A stretch of 64,000 nt of DNA from Glebionis coronaria. Its lineage: Eukaryota; Streptophyta; Magnoliopsida; Asterales; Asteraceae. The notes below the pieces were generated by a model. That model did not search any database. It was not told the origin of the DNA and saw only the letters and a list, made by a program, of their open reading frames with translations. The stretch is taken from the NCBI GenBank assembly GCA_025667525.1, contig CM046878.1:390604974-390668973 (forward strand). The letters run 5' to 3'. How positions within the stretch are numbered: position 1 is the first letter of the stretch; every line of letters starts with the position of its first letter. This document shows, in pieces, positions 24,201 to 32,719 of this stretch. The position numbers and the translations under genes are program-made.

Positions 24201-24342
24201 ACCTCAATGAAGATGCATTTAAAAATGCCACCATCTGTGAATACTGAGGAAATAAAGCATCATCAGCAGTCAAGTAAGCGATCATATTGTGTTGGCTCTT
24301 GAACTCCAATGTTAAATTCTTTGAGTTGAATTTGGGTGCCAT
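21277..24342 (-). CDS. ORF3 of element E, Sirevirus env-position protein of unknown function
   Basis: An uninterrupted 1021-codon frame downstream of pol. The first 230 residues form a conserved-looking globular region (start MAPKFNSKN, then HNMIAYL and IRQFWNN). Residues about 250-340 are P/Q/D/T-rich. A leucine-heptad coiled coil lies near 420-460 (AVISLQKQNVSLVQTVN), then acidic serine-rich stretches. Residues about 640-1021 are charged and W-rich. I see no signal peptide or transmembrane helix, so an envelope role is not supported by the sequence. Similar Asteraceae proteins are often labelled longin-like in databases; I do not adopt that label. Seven ACGCTGA-type motifs sit inside the coding sequence and yield NAD/GAD tripeptides. 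Its expression mechanism is not evident. Confidence 0.85.
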   Translation of the reverse strand: MAPKFNSKNLTLEFKSQHNMIAYLTADDALFPQYSQMVAFLNASSLRYALSHTPLVPVAHIRQFWNNVSSTTTNGVTTLTSTVHGRTWVVTEALVRQALRLDDADGVTTLAIATIEQGLRELGYPIPADVTLNKYHKQEFPSDWKYLIHVLLQCLSPKCTSFNEINRSIASALVCITRGLKYNFSKMIFEGMCKNKGSKMTLAYPRFLQMVFDLQEYCSRDHDTFYEIPKQQKTIFAKMSSTNDPIPLTQPMLEVIQAAQPQPDPQPDPEPQLEPIHDPSPSPENMDIDQPSADTQNVGADTANPNTDTLPEQSQTPLNQPTPTQSTSSSTPLQSRLTKRQRVTGVFSSGDPSLVAERTTSTSVAGEMGEAGAIDTGLEAGQDSPNIIKTSSMPHDPILGGPIPILAEGRLEPMTIIELTAAVISLQKQNVSLVQTVNKQGQELQALRERVTVLENPSSRSLMEESSKGEEKEDEEDELIHTASEKSSEKSSQFSESLQIAEALTNLKKHPVVDTSKVTPKNLEGSFKETLGADTGLDADTSSADKSNRGADKVAGSVDVFQPSTIIKDVSTQVSSSTLPIIDPKDKGKGILIEEDVPKKDAAQIAFDEQLAAQLVERDLRRSRRSPFVVSESEEESGDGKDDDSSDSSIQIIEDPERLEYGDELAKERLSELKNQVDWDLPEITRMYHAWEEQVMDNPGMSLSDQIWGLEVLLRVQEDIKVIMRFNAQEVKTWLKRDRRQLYYKLLRCHQPNWTSKKLLALSYEELEYRAHPIWRKVQEQNVYQFLSKERKQELAEEMQIQKEIRIAQRPVKKGDPFQFPKDMDVYFPTEGVIRKHLKLSPLEASDLVNVIPLDDRNPIISFDEDECGFWKVGRFGKEVHTFTSVISIFASIDREDLVHLWRLIEAKYTAEAPTSANGIRLWNTFMTLCGPKEADPTIWKDLEDDLSNLHWRLYSTCGVFHMSSTKFSEYLLVDADYFLSKEVLEKMLETPLEIDYTSDVAKDLIRYVYHQHKKLLKDSS

Positions 24343-25601
24343 GATTTAAAGCTGTTTAGGTTATATGATATGGGAAAAATCTAGGAGGAAAAGTGTTAGA
24401 CAAGAAAATATGAATACCCAGAATAAAAAGATTAGCCAAATTTATAGGAGAGATGCATGATTTTGATTGGTCAAAAATGAGGCGGTTATATTCAAAGAGC
24501 AATCATGAAAATCTTGAATCAAATATAACTTATCTCATGCATTAATTAAAAGTAACTTCTCCCCAAAATTACGGCCAAAGATTAGTCAAAAAATAACAAC
24601 TGGGTAGGGCCCACTAGGTGTCAACGGTCAAAAATAGCCCATCAGCGCCCAACGGCTATATTTTCTTGTCAGCGTTTGCCTAAAGCCTTGTCAGCGTCAC
24701 AATTGGACGTAACAGCGTTTGGAGAAAAACTTGTCAGCGTCTAAAAAGTAAAAATAAAAATATTTAAAAAGAAAAAAGACCTTAACAAAGTAATTTATCC
24801 TAAGGGAAATATCTTACAAGTTGATAATAATTACTGGGCGGCAAGCACTGTCCATTTACACACACTTGCATAAGCAAGATAGACACAAATGTCCTCTAGA
24901 GTCCCTTGCTAACCAAAATACTTACCAACAAAGTTATTTCATAAAATTCTTTGTAACTCCCAGGTAAACCCATATCCAAAGTATTCCCAAGTCTCCCATC
25001 AGACCATAACCAATTCTAAGTCAAAAATGTCTTGGCAGCATGCAAAGTTGATATACTATGCATGCTACAGTGCCTCATGGTTTAGTAAAACTAACCCATA
25101 CTCACCTGTGGACACAATCTAGAATTGTGATGAGAGTATTCTAAGAATACCCAAGAGTCCTAAAGGTTCCTTAAACCTCCCCTCAAACTATGATACATGA
25201 GTTCTTAAAATATATATATGAACATTAAAAATTTATGTCAAGATAGGAATATAAATATTCCAACCATCATCCATAAACAAAACATGTCCAAATAGCTCTT
25301 CAAAGATCCATAAGCAACTCTGTATCCAATGGCATAAAGTTACCATTTCCTGCACATTTAGATAAAACCACAAAACTAACATTTGTTGCTAACAGCGTCC
25401 CGACAACACTTATCAGCGTTGAAGGAACTCTTGTCAGCGTTAGACCATAATATCTCCAACAACGGCAAAATAACACTTGACAGCGTTGTATTTACCTTTG
25501 TCAGTGTTAGAAAAAGAATGTGGAAAATCTAAATCATCACAAAGACCAATAACAATGCATTATCCTGTACATACTTTTACAAAAATATTCCAAAACACAT
25601 A
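24343..25601 (-). other. Spacer between pol and ORF3 of element E
   Basis: About 1.26 kb with no ORF above background. It contains six clear ACGCTGA-type motifs, clustered at 24640-24740 and 25390-25510, plus one-base variants. It could carry a splice acceptor or internal promoter for ORF3, but I cannot identify one with confidence. Confidence 0.7.
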
Positions 25602-28600
25602 TTAAGTGAGATTAACCATTCCAATATTTGTTACCAAATATTGAAATCTTCCAGCATCAAAAGGTTTAGTTAATAAATCAGCTACATTATCTTCAGTATC
25701 TACCCTATCTGGTTGAATTAAACCTTTCTCAAAGCAATCTCTTATAAAATGATGTCTAATTTCTATGTGTTTGGTTTTAGAATGATGTACAGGATTTTTA
25801 ATAATGCATAAAGTACTGTTATTGTCTACAAAAATCTTGGTATGCATAAAATTATACCCATAATCCAACAGCTGGTTCTGAATCCATAAGACTTGTCCAC
25901 AACAAGCAGCTGCAGCCACATATTCTGCTTCAGTTGTAGAGTTTGCCACCACTGTTTGTTTCTTGCATTGCCAAGATATTAATCTGCTCCCAAGAAATTG
26001 GCATCCACCAGTTGTGGATTTCCTATCAAACTTGTCACCTCCATAATCACTGTCTGAATAAGCAATAAGGTCCAATGGAGAATCCTTTGGGTACCATAAT
26101 CCAAGATCTGGATAACATCTCAAGTACCTAAAAATTCTCTTCACAGCAAAAAGGTGACATTCTTTGGGAGTCACTTGATGGCGTGCACATGCACACACAG
26201 CAAACATGATGTCAGGTCTTGAGGCTGTAAGATACATCAATGAACCAATCATTGATCTATAGTGCCTAACATCCACATCCTTTCCAGCTCCAAGTTTTCC
26301 CCAGGGATGTTGTCTGTCCATAGGAGTAGAAGCCTCCTTCTCATGTGGAGAAAAACCATATTTCTTCAAGATTTCAGCTACATACTTGTCCTGGGAGATG
26401 AAGATACCATCTTCTTTCTGCTGAACTTGTAAACCTAGAAAGAAGTTCATCTCACCCATTGCACTCATCTTGAATTTATCTGTCATGAGCTTGGAAAATT
26501 CCTCACTCATTTTTGGATCAGTGGAGCCAAAAATGATGTCATCTACATAGACCTGCACAAGCAACACATGTTTTCCTTTCTTCTTTGTAAACAGTGTCTG
26601 ATCTATGGTGCCCCTCTTGAAACCATTTTCCACCAAGTAGGTGGACAATGTACCATACCATGCTCTTGGGGCTTGATGAAGGCCATACATTGCCTTCTTT
26701 ACTCTATAAACCTTGTCTGGATTCTCAGGATCTTCAAAACCAGGAGGCTGCATTACATAAACTTCCTCAACAATTGTCCCATAGAGGAAAGCACTCTTCA
26801 CATCCATCTGGTAAACAGTAAAATTCATACAAGAGGCATAAGCTAGAAAAATTCTTATAGCTTCAATTCTTGCAACTGGTGCAAAAACTTCTTCATAATC
26901 AATTCCTTCCTCTTGTGTATAACCCTGAGCTACCAAACGTGCCTTGTTTCTGACCACAATGCCTCTTTCATCTTTCTTGTTCCTTAGAACCCATCTTGTC
27001 CCAATTGGTCTCACATATCTAGGACAATCAACCAGCTCCCAAACATCCTGTATAGCAAATTGGTGAAGCTCATCCTGCATTGCTTCCACCCAACTTGGTT
27101 CCTTGAGAGCATCAAAAATTTTCTTGGGTTCTTCCTGTGACAGAAAACAGGCAAACAAACATGCTTGTACAAGAGGGGTATCAACCTTCTTGTGTATATT
27201 GGCAATAAATCCACCAAGACCTTGATGGGATCTTCTTGTCTGAACTTGAGCCATAACATCACCAATGATTTGAGATGTGGGGTGATCTTTAGCTGTGGAA
27301 GTGAGAACTCCTCCTTTAAAAAGTCTGGTGTCCTCAATTTCACGCTCCATGTTGCCAATATCTTCTTCAGTTTCTTCTTCATCAACAGGAATCTCTTCAT
27401 GGATATTGGAAGGTCCACCCTGTTCAAAATGAGAAGAGAAAAGCTGTGTAAAGGTGTCTCCAAAGTCTGATCCTTGTATGTCAGCGTTTGGGCTAACAAC
27501 GCCTGAATTGGTGTTGTCAGCGTTGGAGCCATCAGCGTCTGAATTGGTCGTGTCAGCGCTTGATTTCCCTTTGTCAGCGCTTGAAGAATCATGCATGTTT
27601 GTAGTTGGTGGTATCTGAACACCACCATTATCTTTCCTTGCAGCAGTAGCAGCAGCATAATACTCATCTGTCCATATAGGAAGTGTAACAAATTCTTGTG
27701 TGGGAGATGATATAACTGCTGGTGGTCCATCCTCCTTAGCAACCTGTATACCTGAAACATTACCAATTCTCTTTTCCAAAACACTCGAAGTTACCTTCAC
27801 AATGTCTGGATCAGTAACAGGCATATAATTTAAAGCTCTAGACAAAGGTTCTAAGTCAAACAACCAATTTGGACCACTCTCAGGATCACTAGGTTTACTT
27901 TCTAAAAACCTAACATGTACCTTTTCAAGTATACGTTTTTCCTTTTTAATGTAAACCCTATATCCTTTACTCTGCACTGAATAACCCATGAAGTAGCCTT
28001 CATCACCTTTTGAATCAAATTTACCTAGGGCCTCACTAGTTTCTAACACAACTACATGACAACCAAAAGGCTTCAGAAAACCAATATTTGGCTTCCTTCC
28101 CCAAAGTAATTCATAAGGTGTCTTATTATGTATCTTGTTGACCAATGCCCTATTTTGAACATAACAAGCTGTGTTAACAGCTTCAGCCCAAAAGGCTATA
28201 GGAAAGTGGGCATCAGCCAACATGGTTCTGGCTGCTTCAATAAGGGTCCTATTCTTCCTCTCAGCAACTCCATTTTGCTGAGGAGTTCTAGCTATGCTGA
28301 ACTGCCTAGTAATCCCTTTCTTGGCACAAAAATCATCTAATAACTGATTTCTAAACTCACCCCCATTGTCACTTCTAATAATTTTGACCTCATTACCATT
28401 TTTCTTTTCTATCTGGGTAATAAAATTAATTAGACTTAGGGCAGTTTCACTTTTCTTAGCTAAAAAGAAAGTCCATGTGAACCTGGAGTAATCATCAGTA
28501 ATGACAAAACAGTATGATTTACCCTTCAAACTCTCTATATTAGTAGGACCAAAGAGGTCCATATGCAATAAGTGAAGGGGTTTAGAACTAGAGTGCACCT

Positions 28601-29240
28601 GTTTAGACCTGAATGAGACCTTGTGCTGCTTGCCCTTAAGGCATGCAACACAAGAGTGGTCATTGTGGAAAGCCTTTTCAGGCAAACCATCAACTAAACC
28701 AAGCCTCACAAGCCTATTAATATTCTTAAAGTTTATGTGCCCTAGTCTCCTGTGCCAAAGATTACTTTCATCTACTGAGGCCTTAGCATACAGACATGAC
28801 ATTTTATTATTTATCTTAATTCCATTAAGATTCACATTATATATGTCTTTATGCCTTGGTGTTCTAAAATCTATGTATTTCTCATCAGGGAGCTTATAAT
28901 CTTTGCTTAACACCAAGCACTCAGTATCTGTGAAAAGAACCTTATTTTTGTTATCACACACTTGTGATACACTAAACAAGTTATAATCCAGGTCTTTCAC
29001 CAAGAAGACATTATCAAACCTTAGATTGTTGGTGACAAGGGTTCCTTTTCCTGTGATTGTGCCATAGCCACCCCCAAAGTATACCTTATCACCATCTTGA
29101 ATAGGAGAGAAATTGGTCAGATAGTCTTCCTTTCCAGTCATGTGCCTTGAGCATCCACTATCCCAGTATCCATAGTCATTGATCTTCTGCTGAATGCCCT
29201 GCACATAAAGAAAACACATTAGTTTTCTTTGGGAACCCAA
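25602..29240 (-). CDS. Pol polyprotein of element E (PR-INT-RT-RH)
   Basis: An uninterrupted frame of 1212 codons. Protease: DSG at residues 27-29 ([10 protein letters not shown]). Integrase zinc finger: H163, H168, C197, C200. Integrase catalytic triad: D228, D291, E327, with the expected 35-residue gap before E. Reverse transcriptase covers roughly residues 700-930, including [20 protein letters not shown] and the active box [10 protein letters not shown]. RNase H follows with [16 protein letters not shown] and VDNNST motifs and an LADLLTKP-like end (VADLLTKPF). A basic/S/D-rich linker between integrase and RT contains five ACGCTGA motifs. All catalytic residues I can check are present. The frame is -1 relative to gag and overlaps the gag-frame tail by about 22 bases; the first codon shown is TTG, so this is unlikely to be an independent start. 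Confidence 0.95.
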   Translation of the reverse strand: MGSQRKLMCFLYVQGIQQKINDYGYWDSGCSRHMTGKEDYLTNFSPIQDGDKVYFGGGYGTITGKGTLVTNNLRFDNVFLVKDLDYNLFSVSQVCDNKNKVLFTDTECLVLSKDYKLPDEKYIDFRTPRHKDIYNVNLNGIKINNKMSCLYAKASVDESNLWHRRLGHINFKNINRLVRLGLVDGLPEKAFHNDHSCVACLKGKQHKVSFRSKQVHSSSKPLHLLHMDLFGPTNIESLKGKSYCFVITDDYSRFTWTFFLAKKSETALSLINFITQIEKKNGNEVKIIRSDNGGEFRNQLLDDFCAKKGITRQFSIARTPQQNGVAERKNRTLIEAARTMLADAHFPIAFWAEAVNTACYVQNRALVNKIHNKTPYELLWGRKPNIGFLKPFGCHVVVLETSEALGKFDSKGDEGYFMGYSVQSKGYRVYIKKEKRILEKVHVRFLESKPSDPESGPNWLFDLEPLSRALNYMPVTDPDIVKVTSSVLEKRIGNVSGIQVAKEDGPPAVISSPTQEFVTLPIWTDEYYAAATAARKDNGGVQIPPTTNMHDSSSADKGKSSADTTNSDADGSNADNTNSGVVSPNADIQGSDFGDTFTQLFSSHFEQGGPSNIHEEIPVDEEETEEDIGNMEREIEDTRLFKGGVLTSTAKDHPTSQIIGDVMAQVQTRRSHQGLGGFIANIHKKVDTPLVQACLFACFLSQEEPKKIFDALKEPSWVEAMQDELHQFAIQDVWELVDCPRYVRPIGTRWVLRNKKDERGIVVRNKARLVAQGYTQEEGIDYEEVFAPVARIEAIRIFLAYASCMNFTVYQMDVKSAFLYGTIVEEVYVMQPPGFEDPENPDKVYRVKKAMYGLHQAPRAWYGTLSTYLVENGFKRGTIDQTLFTKKKGKHVLLVQVYVDDIIFGSTDPKMSEEFSKLMTDKFKMSAMGEMNFFLGLQVQQKEDGIFISQDKYVAEILKKYGFSPHEKEASTPMDRQHPWGKLGAGKDVDVRHYRSMIGSLMYLTASRPDIMFAVCACARHQVTPKECHLFAVKRIFRYLRCYPDLGLWYPKDSPLDLIAYSDSDYGGDKFDRKSTTGGCQFLGSRLISWQCKKQTVVANSTTEAEYVAAAACCGQVLWIQNQLLDYGYNFMHTKIFVDNNSTLCIIKNPVHHSKTKHIEIRHHFIRDCFEKGLIQPDRVDTEDNVADLLTKPFDAGRFQYLVTNIGMVNLT

Positions 29241-29587
29241 GCCTTGGAAGACTTGGATTCATTTGGTTGTTCAACAAGAACAGACTTGGTTCTCATAACA
29301 ACCCCATTTTCATCCCTGTTTGAATGAAATTCCCAGTTAACCCCAATTGGTGTTGACAATGCCTTAGAAATATAATGAAACCTGTTGCATGTCATAGAAA
29401 TACCAGTATTATTAGGGTTCTGGTCTTGTTTTGGTCTCCATGTTAAGCTAGTAGAAGCTTTAGACCTATTTCCCTGTGGCTGCAAATACCTAGGTTTAGC
29501 AGTGTTTCTATCAGCGCTGAAATTACTCCTGTCAGCGCCCCGATTGCTCTTATCAGCGTTGAACCTAGGGTTTGCTACAGGAACCCA
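29219..29587 (-). CDS. Gag-frame extension after the gag stop of element E
   Basis: Directly after the TAA at 29588-29590 the gag frame stays open for about 123 codons to a TAA at 29219. It is basic and N/R/S-rich with GAD/NAD repeats (for example [13 protein letters not shown]) and ends WVPKEN next to the start of pol. It reads as the natural C-terminus of gag cut off by a single stop. Readthrough of that stop plus a -1 shift would be needed to make Gag-Pol. Confidence 0.6.
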   Translation of the reverse strand, partial: WVPVANPRFNADKSNRGADRSNFSADRNTAKPRYLQPQGNRSKASTSLTWRPKQDQNPNNTGISMTCNRFHYISKALSTPIGVNWEFHSNRDENGVVMRTKSVLVEQPNESKSSKAWVPKEN

Positions 29588-32113
29588 TTACCTATTTGAC
29601 CAAGTATTTGACTTTTGAAAAGGTCTTAGGCCTTGTGTGTTAGACCCTCTAGAAAAGAATGGGGCTGGTCTAACAACTTGTGAACTTTTGTTCACAAAGG
29701 TATTGGGTCTCACAGTGTTTGACCTATGTTGACTTTTGTCAGCGCTGAAATGGTTCCTATCAGCGTTGACATTGGCAGCGTTGACACATTTGTAGGCCAA
29801 ATGTGAGAAGCTACCACATGTGTAACAAGCTTTTCTAGACATAGTCTTAGGTCTAGAAGCAAAGAATCCTGTTCCATGATTACTTACTTGGCTTTTTGGT
29901 GACCTAGAATTTCTATACATCTCTGCATATTTAACACTAGGTTTTCTAACATTTTGTGGGCCAAGGTCAACAGGTTTGCCAGTGGTAGGGTGTGTGATCT
30001 TAATAGGTTTAGGATCATAGGACTCCACAATTGGTATCATGTTTGGTGTGGGCTCATTTGGACTTTCACACAATAACCCTCCCTTAACAAACAAAGTGTG
30101 GTTTGCTTTCTTCCACTCTTCTAGGTCAGTCAGCTTTTGCTGATATTCCTCAACTGGGGAAGTCACTCTAGGTGGAGGAATAAACTCTTCCTCTTGGAAT
30201 TCTGGCAAGCCAGTCCAAGATAAGTCCTTTGATTGGACACCATAGAAATCCCCAGCTGGTGGTGGAACAACATTATAGTTATTTATCCCAATCCCACTCA
30301 TATCCTTAGAGTCTCTTTGTTTACTAACACACTCTCCTAGGGATTGTGTGGCCTTATCAAATCTCTGGATTTTAAGACTCACATTATCTTTGTTTTTGTT
30401 AGCCTCCTCTAACTGAGCTATCAAATCAAGATTAACCCTATTTACTATATCTTGAACATCCTTACTCTGATGTAACTCATGTTTTAAGATATTTATTTGA
30501 TCCTTTAAATCAAACTCCATTTTCTTATACTCAGTTACTGTCTTTTCTGTTTGGGTAAGAGCAATTTGATAGTTAGATAATTTGCACCTTAGAGTACTTG
30601 CTTCATCTAATAACTTAACTATCTCTTGTTTTGATTTTTCAGTATTTAAACGACAACCCTTAGAACAGAAAGCATCATCATATACCTCATTATCTGATGA
30701 AGAGGAGGAGTGTGCCATGAGAGCATATTCAGCATGCTCTTCTTTAACTTCAGCAACCAAAGCTCTGTCCTCTTCCTCATTCTTAGCCATCCAGCTCCAA
30801 TCCCATTCTCCAACACCATCAATTTGTTGAACAGCAACCATGGCCTTGGGATCTGGGTTCTTAATCATTTGGCTAGAAGGCTTCCCAGCATCAGATCTCC
30901 TTGGAGATCTACATTCCCTCATAAAGTGCCCCATCCTATGACAGTTGTAGCACTCCACCTTGGACTTGTCAAATCCAGCAACGTCCTTAGCATTAAAGGT
31001 CATCTTCTTCTTGAACCTTTTATTGAACCTGTTTGCTCTTAAACTTACAAGAGCCATAGTCCACTTTATATCCATCTCTTCTAATTGTTCATCACTTATC
31101 TGCTCAAGATCTTTATAAGTGATCCTTGAATCACTAGGCAAAGAAGCAATGAAGGCACACACAGTATCAAGATCAAAACCAGCAGGTTTAATTCTATCAG
31201 CGCCATGATTGTGTGTGTCAGCGCTTGAGTACAAAGCGTTGACAGGATATGATCCAGCGCTGACAGATTGACATCCAGCACTGACACCTTGAGATCCAGA
31301 GGCTGAATGTCCATAAAAGTTCATGGAATCAAATTGGCCTTCACTTTGTGAAAAGAAGGCCATGTTGCTGCTGGAAGATTTGTTATCATTCTCTAATTGC
31401 CATTCATTCTCCAACAGCCTTAACTTGTTGAAGATGTCATCAAACCTGGAAGTCTTGTGGGTGTTATTGACAAGAATAGATCTTGTCTCAATCTTCCATA
31501 CATCACCAAGGCTTTTGAGAAAAGTAGCATTCAATTCAGGGTCATCAATCTGTTTTCCCATGAAGGCAAGTTGACTTGTGATGTCAAGAAGTCTACTTCT
31601 CACACTGCTGAGATTCTCATTAGGTTGAGCTTTAAAGACAGCATACTCATGCAAGAGTTGCTTCTTCTTTTCTTCTTTTGTGTCAGCATTGCCACCATGT
31701 GCTACTTCAAGAGCTTCCCAAAGCTCTTTTGCAGAATCAAAACGTTTGTACTTATGCTGATTCTCATGACCTAGGGCATGTTTCAAGATGTTCAAAATTT
31801 TCATGTCCACCCTCTTCTTGGCTATGTCTTCAACAGCTACCGCTCTCCCATCATCAGGCTTTTCCACTTTATCAGCTTCTGGACAATTAGGAATAGCTGA
31901 CCTTGCCTCAATAGCAGCAGTAATCTTTGCTGCTTTATCGAATGTGTTCCCATATTCGATAATTTCCCAAAGAGTGTAGTCATGAATAGCTATGTATTGC
32001 TCAAAATTGGACTTCCAAAGTTCAAAGTTCCTGGCATCAAACATGGGAATTTTGATGCTAGGGTTTGAGAAGTTGTTTTGAAGCAAAGCAGGAGGTTGAT
32101 TTGTGCCAGACAT
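29588..32113 (-). CDS. Gag of element E
   Basis: 841 codons starting MSGTNQPP. The N-terminal UBN2/DUF4219-type gag region includes FELWKSNFEQYI and continues to about residue 240. A CCHC knuckle CYNCHRMGHFMREC lies near residue 390. A coiled-coil-rich part runs from about 480 to 610 (EIVKLLDEASTLRCKLSN and following). A second CCHC knuckle CYTCGSFSHLAYKC lies near 775. Two knuckles and the coiled-coil section fit Sirevirus gag. The product would assemble particles and bind genomic RNA. The frame ends at TAA 29588-29590 before a clearly related extension, so the stop may be recent or programmed. Confidence 0.92.
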   Translation of the reverse strand: MSGTNQPPALLQNNFSNPSIKIPMFDARNFELWKSNFEQYIAIHDYTLWEIIEYGNTFDKAAKITAAIEARSAIPNCPEADKVEKPDDGRAVAVEDIAKKRVDMKILNILKHALGHENQHKYKRFDSAKELWEALEVAHGGNADTKEEKKKQLLHEYAVFKAQPNENLSSVRSRLLDITSQLAFMGKQIDDPELNATFLKSLGDVWKIETRSILVNNTHKTSRFDDIFNKLRLLENEWQLENDNKSSSSNMAFFSQSEGQFDSMNFYGHSASGSQGVSAGCQSVSAGSYPVNALYSSADTHNHGADRIKPAGFDLDTVCAFIASLPSDSRITYKDLEQISDEQLEEMDIKWTMALVSLRANRFNKRFKKKMTFNAKDVAGFDKSKVECYNCHRMGHFMRECRSPRRSDAGKPSSQMIKNPDPKAMVAVQQIDGVGEWDWSWMAKNEEEDRALVAEVKEEHAEYALMAHSSSSSDNEVYDDAFCSKGCRLNTEKSKQEIVKLLDEASTLRCKLSNYQIALTQTEKTVTEYKKMEFDLKDQINILKHELHQSKDVQDIVNRVNLDLIAQLEEANKNKDNVSLKIQRFDKATQSLGECVSKQRDSKDMSGIGINNYNVVPPPAGDFYGVQSKDLSWTGLPEFQEEEFIPPPRVTSPVEEYQQKLTDLEEWKKANHTLFVKGGLLCESPNEPTPNMIPIVESYDPKPIKITHPTTGKPVDLGPQNVRKPSVKYAEMYRNSRSPKSQVSNHGTGFFASRPKTMSRKACYTCGSFSHLAYKCVNAANVNADRNHFSADKSQHRSNTVRPNTFVNKSSQVVRPAPFFSRGSNTQGLRPFQKSNTWSNR

Positions 32114-32216
32114 GGTGTTTTTAGGGTTTTGAGAATTTAGGGTTTTTAGGGTTTGGTGTTTTAGGGTTCTGCGTTACTTAAAGATCAAAAGTTTCTCAAC
32201 AAGCTCTGATACCACT
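32114..32216 (-). other. PBS and telo-box leader of element E
   Basis: PBS TGGTATCAGAGC is at 32203-32214, two bases from the LTR. The leader of about 100 bases contains four AAACCCTAA-type (telo-box) motifs between 32119 and 32168 on the minus strand, just before the gag ATG. In plants such boxes are known in 5' regions of translation-related genes. Confidence 0.85.
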
Positions 32217-32714
32217 TGTTGATCCCAAACTTAGATCGATTAGCTTTGTGTATACGAGATTAGATCAAGTACTACACGTAGAGAAACCTTTGCTTATGAA
32301 TAAAGTAACAAAGTGTTATGCGGAATTAACACTTGATCTAAAACACAATGATGTTAAACAAACTTTCACTTGTATTAGAATAATCGTGTTGATTACAATG
32401 AAAGGTTTTAACTTGCGAATACTATGAAAACTGATATATGACTTTAACCTAAAAGACCTTCTTTTATAGAACAAGAAGTCTTGTACAATAAGCTATGAAT
32501 CAACTATTCTAGGTAAAGATAATAATAGAAAATACAATGTCGTGCTTATCTTTACCACACATAAATAAAGAAACAAATAAACAAAAGATATTCTATCAGT
32601 GTCAATCTTCAAGGCTGTCAGCGTTGACTTCTATCAGCGTCCAAAGTCAATCTATCAGCGTTGACTTTCTTCTTATCAGCGTTTGGTGATCTGACCTATA
32701 TTTTATTCCCAACA
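32217..32714 (-). repeat. 5' LTR of element E
   Basis: Apparently identical to 20719-21216. On the minus strand the first ~110 bases hold four ACGCTGA motifs upstream of a TATAAAAG box at 32461-32468. Confidence 0.95.
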
Positions 32715-32719
32715 GAAGC

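Larger units (their letters stand above)
20719..32714 (-). mobile_element. Complete Sirevirus-like Copia element E with a third ORF
   Basis: LTRs of 498 bp (20719-21216 and 32217-32714), with no difference seen by eye, are flanked by a perfect target duplication GAAGC (20714-20718 and 32715-32719). On the minus strand the order is 5' LTR, PBS TGGTATCAGAGC (32203-32214), short leader, gag (841 codons), pol (1212 codons), 1.26-kb spacer, ORF3 (1021 codons), polypurine tract AGGGGAGGAT and 3' LTR. The Copia pol order plus a large ORF downstream of pol is the Sirevirus (SIRE/Maximus) architecture. It is the youngest and innermost element and the only one with essentially intact frames, so it is a candidate for recent or present mobility. 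Confidence 0.95.

Noticed and set aside
21277..24342. Longin/synaptobrevin-like cellular gene
   Set aside because: The ORF lies between pol and the polypurine tract of an intact element and has no SNARE motif that I can see. The label used in some annotations is not supported by position.
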